A stretch of DNA of 7,758 nucleotides from Paracoccaceae bacterium (GTDB taxonomy: Bacteria; Pseudomonadota; Alphaproteobacteria; Rhodobacterales; Rhodobacteraceae), in assembly GCA_021767525.1 (NCBI GenBank), contig JAASTF010000141.1:1-7758 (forward strand), in the 5' to 3' direction. Each line of letters starts with the position of its first letter. The first letter of the stretch is position 1. Positions 1 through 5,058 of this stretch are shown one piece after another. A program made the translations under genes and the position numbers. The notes beneath the pieces were generated by a model, which saw nothing but the letters and a program-made list of their open reading frames with translations, did not search any database and had not been told where the DNA came from.

Positions 1-369
1 CCGCGCGACGTGTCCGGCGCGCCGGCGCGGCCCCGGCTGCTGCTTCAGATCACCAACGATGCATGGTTCGGCAAGGTGTCGGGGCCCTACCAGCACCTGG
101 CCCAGGCCCGGCTGCGCGCGGTGGAACAGGGGGTGCCGATGGTGCGCGTGGCCAATACCGGCGTGTCGGCCATGATCGGCCCACGCGGAGAGGTCACCGC
201 CCAGATCGTGCTGGGGCAAGCCGGGTTCGTTGACGCGCGGCTGCCGCCTGCGATGCCGCCCACACCCTATACCAGGATGGGCGACACGCCCATCGCCGTG
301 TTTATTGCCTTGATTTTGGCGGGCTTCGGCCTTTCTGCTGCCCGGGCGAGGCGCTTTAAATCGCATTGA
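1..369 (+). CDS. lnt: Apolipoprotein N-acyltransferase, C-terminal part (5' end outside window)
   Basis: The reading frame is open from the first base and ends at TGA 367-369, giving 122 residues of a protein that starts upstream of the window. Lnt is an inner-membrane enzyme that transfers a third acyl chain from phospholipid to the N-terminal cysteine of lipoproteins. The visible part is the end of the nitrilase-like periplasmic domain, recognised by NDAWFG (local residues 19-24), then QHLAQARLRAVEQG and VRVANTGVSAMIGPRG. These align with the E. coli Lnt pattern NDAWFG...HLQIARMRALE...NNGVTA as I remember it. The catalytic Glu, Lys and Cys of the family lie before this point, so they are not visible. 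The stretch TPIAVFIALILAGFGLSAA near the end is the expected last transmembrane helix, followed by a basic tail. The identity is firm from motif order. The GTG at position 10 is an internal valine, not a start. Confidence 0.93.
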   Translation, partial: PRDVSGAPARPRLLLQITNDAWFGKVSGPYQHLAQARLRAVEQGVPMVRVANTGVSAMIGPRGEVTAQIVLGQAGFVDARLPPAMPPTPYTRMGDTPIAVFIALILAGFGLSAARARRFKSH

Positions 370-394
370 CGCCGCCCCGCCGGACGCGTAACGA
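366..394 (+). promoter_or_regulatory. Candidate sigma70-type promoter for metK
   Basis: TTGACG (366-371) matches the -35 consensus at 5 of 6 positions. It is separated by exactly 17 bp from TAACGA (389-394), which matches only 3 of 6 of the -10 consensus (T, A at positions 1-2 and none of the strong 3' T; weak). Transcription would begin near 400-402, a few bases before the first paired base of the riboswitch (406). That is where a leader RNA of this class should start. The -35 hexamer overlaps the lnt stop codon. The -10 is poor, so this is an inference from spacing and position. metK could also be read through from lnt. Confidence 0.4.
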
Positions 395-405
395 ATGGCA
401 TCCCA

Positions 406-450
406 CCGTCACAACGGCTTCCTGGCGTGGCGGGTTGCATCAACGGAGCG
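406..450 (+). ncRNA. SAM/SAH riboswitch in the metK leader
   Basis: This cis-acting RNA is expected to bind S-adenosylmethionine (and SAH in vitro) and to shut off metK translation. A hairpin is visible: CCGTCAC (406-412) pairs with GTGGCGG (427-433), seven pairs including one G-U. Its loop contains AACGGCTTCCTGG. The loop segment GCTTCC (417-422) can pair with GGAGC (445-449), one U left over, forming an H-type pseudoknot. GGAG 445-448 is the metK Shine-Dalgarno, 8 nt before the ATG, so ligand-stabilised pairing would hide the ribosome binding site. The conserved strings ACAACGGCTTCCTG and CGTGG, then GGAGC, match the SAM/SAH class known from Rhodobacterales metK leaders. Identification is from remembered consensus plus the pairing seen here; a covariance-model search was not run. 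Confidence 0.9.
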
Positions 451-456
451 TTTTTT

Positions 457-1635
457 ATGGCAAGACAGAACTACACTTTCACCTCCGAATCCGTGTCGGA
501 GGGGCATCCGGACAAGGTCTGCGACCGCATTTCCGATGCCGTCCTCGACGCATTCCTGGCCGAGGACCCGCTGGCGCGCGTCGCCGCGGAAACCTTCGCC
601 ACGACCAACCGGGTGGTCATCGGCGGTGAAGTGGGGCTGACCGACCAGGACAAGCTGACCGAATACATGGGCCGCATCGACGAGATCGCGCGCGCCTGCA
701 TCAGGGATATCGGCTATGAGCAGGACAAGTTCCACTGGAACACCTGCGAAATCACCAACCTGCTGCACGAGCAATCCGCCCATATCGCCCAAGGTGTCAC
801 CGGCGAACAGGGCGACGAGGGCGCCGGCGACCAGGGGATCATGTTCGGCTATGCCACCGACGAAACCGACGCGCTGATGCCCGCGCCGATCCAGTTCAGC
901 CACGCGATTCTGCGCCGCCTGGCCGAGGTGCGCAAATCCGGCGCCGAGCCAAAGCTGGGCCCGGATGCGAAATCGCAGCTGTCTGTGCGCTATGAAAACG
1001 GCGAACCGGTCGAGGTGACACAGATCGTGCTGTCGACCCAACACCTGGACGACAGCATGACCAGCGCCGATGTCCGCGCCTTGGTCGAGCCTTATATCCG
1101 CGAGGTTCTGCCCCAGGGCTGGCTGACCGCCGCGACCGAGTGGCACGTGAACCCCACCGGCAAATTCGTGATCGGCGGCCCCGATGGCGACGCCGGCCTG
1201 ACCGGGCGCAAGATCATCGTCGACACCTATGGCGGCGCGGCCCCGCATGGCGGCGGCGCGTTTTCGGGCAAGGATCCGACCAAGGTGGACCGCTCGGCCG
1301 CCTATGCCGCGCGCTACCTGGCCAAGAATATCGTCGCCTCTGGCATGGCGCGGCGCTGCACGCTGCAGCTCAGCTATGCCATCGGCGTGGCGCGGCCCTT
1401 GTCGATCTACGTCAACACCCACGGCACTGGCGAGGTGTCCGAGGCTGAGATCGAGGCCGCGATCCCCAAGGTGATGGACCTGACCCCGCGCGGCATCCGC
1501 ACCCATCTGGACCTGAACAAGCCGATCTATCAGCGCACCGCGGCCTATGGCCATTTCGGCCGCGAGCCCGATGCCGATGGTGGCTTCAGCTGGGAACGCA
1601 CCGACCTGGCCGAGGCCCTGAAAAAGGCTGTCTGA
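457..1635 (+). CDS. metK: S-adenosylmethionine synthetase (methionine adenosyltransferase)
   Basis: This cytosolic enzyme makes S-adenosylmethionine from ATP and L-methionine, releasing phosphate and pyrophosphate. The product is 392 aa, a normal family length. The N-terminus shows ESVSEGHPDK (residues 11-20) with the ATP-phosphate-contacting His17 and metal ligand Asp19. The first MetK signature GAGDQGIMFGYA is at 122-133. The second, glycine-rich signature GGGAFSGKDPTKVDRS is at 265-280, with phosphate-binding Lys272. All key motifs are intact. An in-frame ATG at 427 would add ten residues (MAGCINGAFF), but those codons lie inside the riboswitch stem. ATG 457 has Shine-Dalgarno GGAG 8 nt upstream and gives the usual MARQNYTFTSES start. 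The gene is preceded by its own riboswitch and closed by a strong terminator, so it is probably a monocistronic SAM-feedback unit. Confidence 0.98.
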   Translation: MARQNYTFTSESVSEGHPDKVCDRISDAVLDAFLAEDPLARVAAETFATTNRVVIGGEVGLTDQDKLTEYMGRIDEIARACIRDIGYEQDKFHWNTCEITNLLHEQSAHIAQGVTGEQGDEGAGDQGIMFGYATDETDALMPAPIQFSHAILRRLAEVRKSGAEPKLGPDAKSQLSVRYENGEPVEVTQIVLSTQHLDDSMTSADVRALVEPYIREVLPQGWLTAATEWHVNPTGKFVIGGPDGDAGLTGRKIIVDTYGGAAPHGGGAFSGKDPTKVDRSAAYAARYLAKNIVASGMARRCTLQLSYAIGVARPLSIYVNTHGTGEVSEAEIEAAIPKVMDLTPRGIRTHLDLNKPIYQRTAAYGHFGREPDADGGFSWERTDLAEALKKAV

Positions 1636-1659
1636 GCCGGGCAGACGGAAACACCAATG

Positions 1660-1695
1660 CCGCGCGTCACGCCCCCGTGACGCGCGGTTTTTCTT
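1660..1695 (+). terminator. Intrinsic terminator downstream of metK
   Basis: A perfect 12-bp inverted repeat, CCGCGCGTCACG (1660-1671) and CGTGACGCGCGG (1676-1687), encloses a CCCC tetraloop and is followed directly by TTTTTCTT. It begins 24 nt after the metK stop. The T-run is only on the + strand side, so it should act on transcripts leaving metK. It separates metK from the GST-trmB pair, which would then need its own promoter in the short 1696-1735 gap or rely on leak-through. Confidence 0.93.
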
Positions 1696-1746
1696 GCCTG
1701 CCCGCGCGTGGCCCGACAGGCTGACCCCACCCAGCAGGAGCGTGCC

Positions 1747-2376
1747 ATGATTTTCTACGACTGTTCCACCGCCCCCAACCCGCGTCGTGCGCGGATGTTC
1801 ATCGCCGAAAAGGGGCTGGAGATCGACACCCGCGAAATCTCGATCGCCGAGGGGCAGCAATTGTCGCCCGACTTTCTGGCCGTGAATCCGCGCGCCACGG
1901 TTCCCGTTCTGGTCACCGAGGACGGCACCACCCTGACCGAAAACATCGCCATCGCCACCTATCTTGAGGCCGCCTATCCCGACCCGCCCCTGATGGGCAC
2001 CACGCCCGAGGAAAAGGGGCTTGTCGCCATGTGGAACGCGATTGCCGAATTTCAGGGCGGCATGGCCGTGGCCGAGGCGTTTCGCAACGCGCATCCAGCG
2101 ATGAAGGGCCGCGCTTTGCCCGGGCCGCTGGATTTGGAGCAGATCCCCGAACTGGCCGAGCGCGGTCGCGCGCGCACAGCCGCGTTTTTCGATCTGCTGG
2201 AAAATCGGTTGTCAGAGGCCCCATGGCTGGCGGGTGACGCCTTCAGCCTGGCCGATATCAGCGCCTTCGTGTTCACCGATTTCGCCCGCGTCATCAAGAT
2301 GCGCCCGCCCGAAAACAATGCCGCCACGCAGGATTGGCTGGCCCGGATGCGCGCGCGGCCCTCGGCCAGTGCTTGA
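1747..2376 (+). CDS. Glutathione S-transferase family protein
   Basis: A 209-aa protein with the two-domain layout of cytosolic GSTs. Residues 1-80 form the thioredoxin-like domain: FYDCSTAPNPRRARMF (Ser7 is a possible catalytic Ser), the cis-proline segment ATVPVLV (Pro53), and LTENIAIATYLE, where Glu65-Asn66 stands in for the usual Glu-Ser that binds the gamma-glutamyl group of glutathione. The helical C-terminal domain carries the N-capping box FSLADI (Ser167, Asp170), and the protein ends in the common RARPSASA tail. The family conjugates or reduces compounds with glutathione; the substrate cannot be read from the sequence. An upstream in-frame ATG at 1708 is rejected because ATG 1747 has AGGAG (1736-1740) at 6 nt spacing and starts at the first beta strand. 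It lies 32 nt before trmB and is probably co-transcribed with it. The family call is strong; the subclass is unknown. Confidence 0.92.
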   Translation: MIFYDCSTAPNPRRARMFIAEKGLEIDTREISIAEGQQLSPDFLAVNPRATVPVLVTEDGTTLTENIAIATYLEAAYPDPPLMGTTPEEKGLVAMWNAIAEFQGGMAVAEAFRNAHPAMKGRALPGPLDLEQIPELAERGRARTAAFFDLLENRLSEAPWLAGDAFSLADISAFVFTDFARVIKMRPPENNAATQDWLARMRARPSASA

Positions 2377-2408
2377 TCCCCGCCGCGCCCGGCGCTAGGA
2401 CGCGGGCC

Positions 2409-3122
2409 ATGGGCACGTCCAATCATCATTCCGGCGCACCGTGGCGCAATTTCTATGGCCGCATCAAGGGCAAGGGCCTGCGCCCCAGCCAAGAGGCTTA
2501 TCTGAACGAAGACCTGGCCAAGCTGTCGCCGGGCGCGGTGGATTGGGATGCAAACCCCGACCGCACGCCGCTGGACCTGCCCGCGCTTTTTGGCGACCGG
2601 CCCGTGTGGCTGGAAATCGGTTTTGGCGGGGGCGAGCATATGGTGCACCAGGCCGGGCTGAACCCCGGTGTCGGCATCATCGGGTGCGAGCCCTATATCA
2701 ACGGCGTGGCCATGCTGCTGGGCAAGATCCGGCAGGCCGGCGTTGATAACCTGCGCGTCCATCCCGGCGACGTGCGCGACATGTTCGACGTGCTGCCCCG
2801 GGCCAGCATCGACCGCGCCTTTCTGCTGTATCCCGATCCCTGGCCGAAAAAGCGCCACCATCGCCGCCGCTTCGTGACGCCTGAACATCTTGAGCCGCTG
2901 GCCCAGGTAATGAAACCCGGCGCGGTTTTCCGCGTGGCGACCGATATTCCCGATTACGTCCGCCAGACGCTGGAACAGGTGCCGCGCCACGGGTTCGAAT
3001 GGCTGGCCGAACGCCCCGCCGATTGGCGCGAGCCGTGGGATGACTGGATTTCCACGCGCTACGAACAAAAGGCCCTGCGCGAAGCGCGCACGCCCCATTA
3101 CCTGACCTTCCGCCGGACCTGA
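2409..3122 (+). CDS. trmB: tRNA (guanine-N7-)-methyltransferase
   Basis: TrmB methylates N7 of G46 in the tRNA variable loop using SAM. The 237-aa protein has the family hallmarks in order: the N-terminal WRNFYGRIKGKGLRPSQ; SAM-binding motif I LEIGFGGGE (68-76); acidic residues Glu94 in IGCEPY and Asp121 in HPGDVRDM; the strongly conserved PDPWPKKRHHRRR (142-154), whose Asp143 is the catalytic-type residue; ATDIPDY (177-183); and the C-terminal TRYEQKALREARTPHYLTFRR, which contacts tRNA and SAM. The start at ATG 2409 has AGGA 8 nt upstream and gives the usual short N-terminus. An earlier in-frame ATG at 2334 lies inside the GST gene and adds unrelated residues. Nothing is missing or broken. 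The gene ends 3 bp from the opposing oxygenase stop codon, with no hairpin-plus-T terminator between them. Confidence 0.97.
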   Translation: MGTSNHHSGAPWRNFYGRIKGKGLRPSQEAYLNEDLAKLSPGAVDWDANPDRTPLDLPALFGDRPVWLEIGFGGGEHMVHQAGLNPGVGIIGCEPYINGVAMLLGKIRQAGVDNLRVHPGDVRDMFDVLPRASIDRAFLLYPDPWPKKRHHRRRFVTPEHLEPLAQVMKPGAVFRVATDIPDYVRQTLEQVPRHGFEWLAERPADWREPWDDWISTRYEQKALREARTPHYLTFRRT

Positions 3123-3125
3123 GCC

Positions 3126-3677
3126 CTACCGAAACGCGGGCCCGTGCGCCCAGATCGTCAGCGATTGCCGCGCGACACGGGTCACGGGTGTGACCCGGTG
3201 CAGCAGGTAGTTGGGGAACCGCGTGTCTGTTCCCTGCGCGCGCGGCGCGGCGATGGCATGGGCCGAGGGCATGACCTCCAGCATGCCGCCCTCGTAATCA
3301 TCCGGGTCCGACAGCTGCGCCACGAAGGTCAGCTTGCGCTTGCGCGCCAGCGCCGCGTCACCGATATCCGAATGCCAGTCGAAATGGCCCTCGCGCTCGG
3401 CGCCATAGCGGGCGACCTGCGGGCTTTCGGCGAACTCGGTCAGGTCAAAACCAAAGGCATCGCGGTTGGCGGCGCGCACCACCTCGATGATGCGGTCCTT
3501 CACCCAATCGGCGCCATCGACCTCGTCCAGCCACACCAGGTCGGCGCGACGCAGGTTGTGATCGCGCGCCTGGCCCACCAGGCGGGCGTCTTTCGGGGTG
3601 TGACCCGCGCAATGGGCGGAAATGGCGGAACATTCGGCGGGCGAGAACGCGCCCGGGACGGTGTGAACGTGAATCAC
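3126..3677 (-). CDS. 2-oxoglutarate/Fe(II)-dependent oxygenase (prolyl 4-hydroxylase-like fold)
   Basis: The predicted product is 183 aa. The double-stranded beta-helix iron site is visible: HFDWHSDI supplies His102-x-Asp104, and FPNYLLHRVTPVT supplies the distal His160. Arg170 in VARQSLTIW, ten residues further on, is placed to hold the 2-oxoglutarate carboxylate. LTFVAQLSDPDDYEGGMLEV (116-135) is the typical strand-turn between them. The family couples oxidative decarboxylation of 2-oxoglutarate to hydroxylation. It resembles the P4Hc/PiuC type, but the substrate cannot be told. The frame is open up to 3935, yet upstream residues look like shadow coding and overlap the divergent gene. I chose GTG 3677-3675 because translation then begins at the first beta strand (MIHVHTVPGAFSP), with AAGG (complement of 3686-3689) 8 nt upstream. 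The start is moderately sure, the family call strong. Its 3' end faces trmB. Confidence 0.88.
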   Translation of the reverse strand: MIHVHTVPGAFSPAECSAISAHCAGHTPKDARLVGQARDHNLRRADLVWLDEVDGADWVKDRIIEVVRAANRDAFGFDLTEFAESPQVARYGAEREGHFDWHSDIGDAALARKRKLTFVAQLSDPDDYEGGMLEVMPSAHAIAAPRAQGTDTRFPNYLLHRVTPVTRVARQSLTIWAHGPAFR

Positions 3678-3804
3678 TGGCGGTGCCTTGTTGTCAGCGG
3701 ATGGCAGCCTGCGCCCCGCGCCGCGCCACCCCGCTTGCCCGTTTTCGCCACGCAGGTCGCTTTTGGCCTTTTCGCGGCGCACTGGCGGGGCCATATCGCG
3801 GGGG

Positions 3805-4197
3805 ATGGAGCAGGTGTTGGATACCGACGGGTTCGAACAGGTCGCGCGCGACACGGTGGCGGGCTTTCCCGCGCCCTTTGCCGATCTGGCGCGCGATGTG
3901 GCGTTGCGGGTGGCCGATTGGCCGCCCCACGACATCCTGCAAGAGTTCGGAATGGACGACCCGCTGGAACTGACCGGGCTTTATGACGGAATTCCGCTGA
4001 CGCAGAAATCGGTCTTCGATCAGCCGGCGGGGCCCGATGTGGTGTGGCTGTTCCGGCAACCCATCCTGGCCGAATGGCGCGACAGGGGCGACGTGACGCT
4101 GGAGCAGCTGATCGCCCATGTCACGGTGCATGAATACGCCCACCATTTCGGGTGGAGCGACGATGACATCGCCACCATCGACCGCTGGTGGGAATAG
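3805..4197 (+). CDS. Minimal zincin-type metallopeptidase family protein
   Basis: A 130-aa single-domain protein with a zinc-protease motif close to its C-terminus: HVTVHEYAHHFGWSDDDI. His109, Glu110, His113 and Asp119 fit HExxHxxGxxD, a metzincin-like arrangement with Asp as third zinc ligand. The central block LTGLYDGIPLTQKSVFDQ...DVVWLFRQPILAEW matches the conserved body of the small 'minimal metallopeptidase' family (Zincin_1/COG3824 type, from memory). No signal peptide is seen, so it is probably cytosolic. Its substrate is unknown, and true proteolysis is an inference from the motif. The start is uncertain: ATG 3805 has only a run of G touching it, whereas TTG 3817, four codons in, has GGAG at 6 nt spacing. 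It is divergent from the oxygenase (127 nt apart, no clear promoter seen) and ends 6 bp from the opposing exported-protein gene. Confidence 0.87.
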   Translation: MEQVLDTDGFEQVARDTVAGFPAPFADLARDVALRVADWPPHDILQEFGMDDPLELTGLYDGIPLTQKSVFDQPAGPDVVWLFRQPILAEWRDRGDVTLEQLIAHVTVHEYAHHFGWSDDDIATIDRWWE

Positions 4198-4203
4198 GCG
4201 CGT

Positions 4204-4740
4204 TCAGTCGTCGAGCGGCGGCAAATCCACCTCGAACCGTATTGTCACGGGCTGGGGCGTTGCACCCTCGGCCAGTTTCGGCTCGCTCATGTAATCGGCC
4301 AAGCGCAGGAACGTCCCTTCGACCGTGCCCTCCAGCCGGCCGTTTTCGAAACTGTATTCCGTCAGGCGCCCTTCGCCGCCGTCAGAATCCATCGCCAGCG
4401 GCGAGTCAAAGCCCTGTTCGTCGAACATCTCGGCCGAGATTAGCCCCATCTTGCCCATCTGTTCCTGCAGCGTGACCTGCACCAGCGGGCGGCCGGGCTC
4501 GCCATCCTCGCCCACCGTCTGGCCCACGATATTCATTGTCAGGAACGACCCCATCAGCATCTTCTGCTCGGCATAGCCGCTGTCATCTTCGGTGTCGTAG
4601 GGGATGACCAGTGCCATCTCGGCGCCGTCCAGTGTGACGGTCATCGTGCCCATTTCCGTATAGCGATCGGCAAGGTCGGCGGCTGCGGCAGGGCTGGCCG
4701 TAACAAGGGCCATCAAGGTGGCGCGAAAGGGAAAGGTCAT
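4204..4740 (-). CDS. Exported hypothetical protein, methionine-rich, unknown function
   Basis: I do not recognise this 178-aa protein. The N-terminus MTFPFRATLMALVTASPAAAA is a short Sec signal peptide with likely cleavage after Ala20 or Ala21, so the mature protein should be periplasmic or released. The mature part is acidic, has no cysteine and contains about eleven methionines. Alternating hydrophobic stretches (MTVTLDGAEMALVIPY, PLVQVTLQEQM, RLEGTVEGTFLRL, VTIRFEVDLP) suggest a mostly beta fold. There are no obvious catalytic motifs. The start is secure: AGGAGG (complement of 4747-4752) lies 6 nt before the ATG. A perfect 7-bp hairpin abuts that site. The gene is the last of three - strand genes after nadE and the 56-aa gene, 70 nt from the latter, but it may have its own promoter. 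Confidence 0.85.
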   Translation of the reverse strand: MTFPFRATLMALVTASPAAAADLADRYTEMGTMTVTLDGAEMALVIPYDTEDDSGYAEQKMLMGSFLTMNIVGQTVGEDGEPGRPLVQVTLQEQMGKMGLISAEMFDEQGFDSPLAMDSDGGEGRLTEYSFENGRLEGTVEGTFLRLADYMSEPKLAEGATPQPVTIRFEVDLPPLDD

Positions 4741-4750
4741 GAAAAGCCTC

Positions 4751-4772
4751 CTGTCGGTTCGAATGCCGACAG
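4751..4772 (-). promoter_or_regulatory. Perfect hairpin adjoining the Shine-Dalgarno of the exported 178-aa protein
   Basis: CTGTCGG (4751-4757) and CCGACAG (4766-4772) form a perfect 7-bp inverted repeat with an 8-nt loop. In the - strand mRNA the 3' arm runs straight into the ribosome binding site: the first two bases of AGGAGG are the last two of the stem. Such a placement could modulate ribosome access, or the repeat could be a DNA operator. The inner TTCGAA extends the symmetry at the centre of the loop. The function is inferred only from position. Confidence 0.45.
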
Positions 4773-4774
4773 AG

Positions 4775-4801
4775 TAACAGCCTTGGCCGCTACGTCAAAA
4801 T
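4775..4801 (-). promoter_or_regulatory. Possible promoter for the exported 178-aa protein
   Basis: On the - strand, TTGACG (5 of 6 to the -35 consensus) is followed after 16 bp by TACTCT (3 of 6 to the -10 consensus). The start of transcription would fall just upstream of, or at, the hairpin that adjoins the ribosome binding site. It lies in the 70-nt gap between the 56-aa gene and the exported-protein gene. The -10 is weak and the assignment rests on the -35 and the spacing; alphaproteobacterial promoters are hard to call by eye. Confidence 0.25.
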
Positions 4802-4810
4802 CCGCGGGTT

Positions 4811-4981
4811 TCAGGGCTGGGCGCCGATCTGGGCCGTAGTCAAAACGCTTTGCTGGATGGGGATGCCGCGCAACGCCACTGCCAGGTCCGCCGGTGCGAC
4901 GGTGGGCGCCTCGCCCCGCGCACCGATTGCCACAAGGCCAAGGGCGACAAGCCCAACCACGCCACCAAGATAGATCTGCAT
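4811..4981 (-). CDS. Small membrane or exported protein, 56 aa, unknown function
   Basis: A 56-codon frame begins at ATG (complement of 4979-4981) and ends at TGA (complement of 4811-4813). AGGA (complement of 4990-4993) lies 8 nt upstream, a good ribosome binding site. The product begins MQIYLGGVVGLVALGLVAIG, one hydrophobic helix of about 18 residues, followed by ARGEAPTVAPADLAVALRG and a polar tail ending in QIGAQP. It could be a bitopic inner-membrane protein or a small exported protein after cleavage near GARGEA. I do not recognise a family. It fits the only sizeable gap between nadE (77 nt upstream) and the exported-protein gene (70 nt downstream), all on one strand. A longer overlapping frame (5171 to 4737) is judged less likely because it would overlap the 3' end of nadE and lacks a plausible protein character. 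Confidence 0.62.
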   Translation of the reverse strand: MQIYLGGVVGLVALGLVAIGARGEAPTVAPADLAVALRGIPIQQSVLTTAQIGAQP

Positions 4982-5058
4982 CGTTTCCGTCCTTTGGCTG
5001 CCTTCCCGGCATCAAGCCTAGTGGGAAAGGATGAACGGATCGTGCAAGTGCGCGGGCC

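Noticed and set aside
409..2094. 561-aa open frame on the - strand opposite metK and the GST gene
   Set aside because: It is antisense to two unmistakable genes and crosses the terminator. The low-complexity Gly/Ala/Val/His/Arg/Asp composition is what the strong G/C third-position bias of the sense genes produces on the other strand.
2052..3098. 348-aa - strand open frame opposite GST and trmB
   Set aside because: Antisense to trmB with all its motifs intact on the + strand; no ribosome binding site or recognisable domain.
3144..3986. 280-aa + strand open frame opposite the 2OG/Fe(II) oxygenase
   Set aside because: The oxygenase on the - strand has the full HxD...H...R iron and co-substrate site; the + frame has shadow composition and would overlap the metallopeptidase gene.
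4982..5058. Possible terminator after nadE (CCTTTCCC and GGGAAGG arms)
   Set aside because: The arms are imperfect, the loop is long, and there is no T-run on the transcribed strand.
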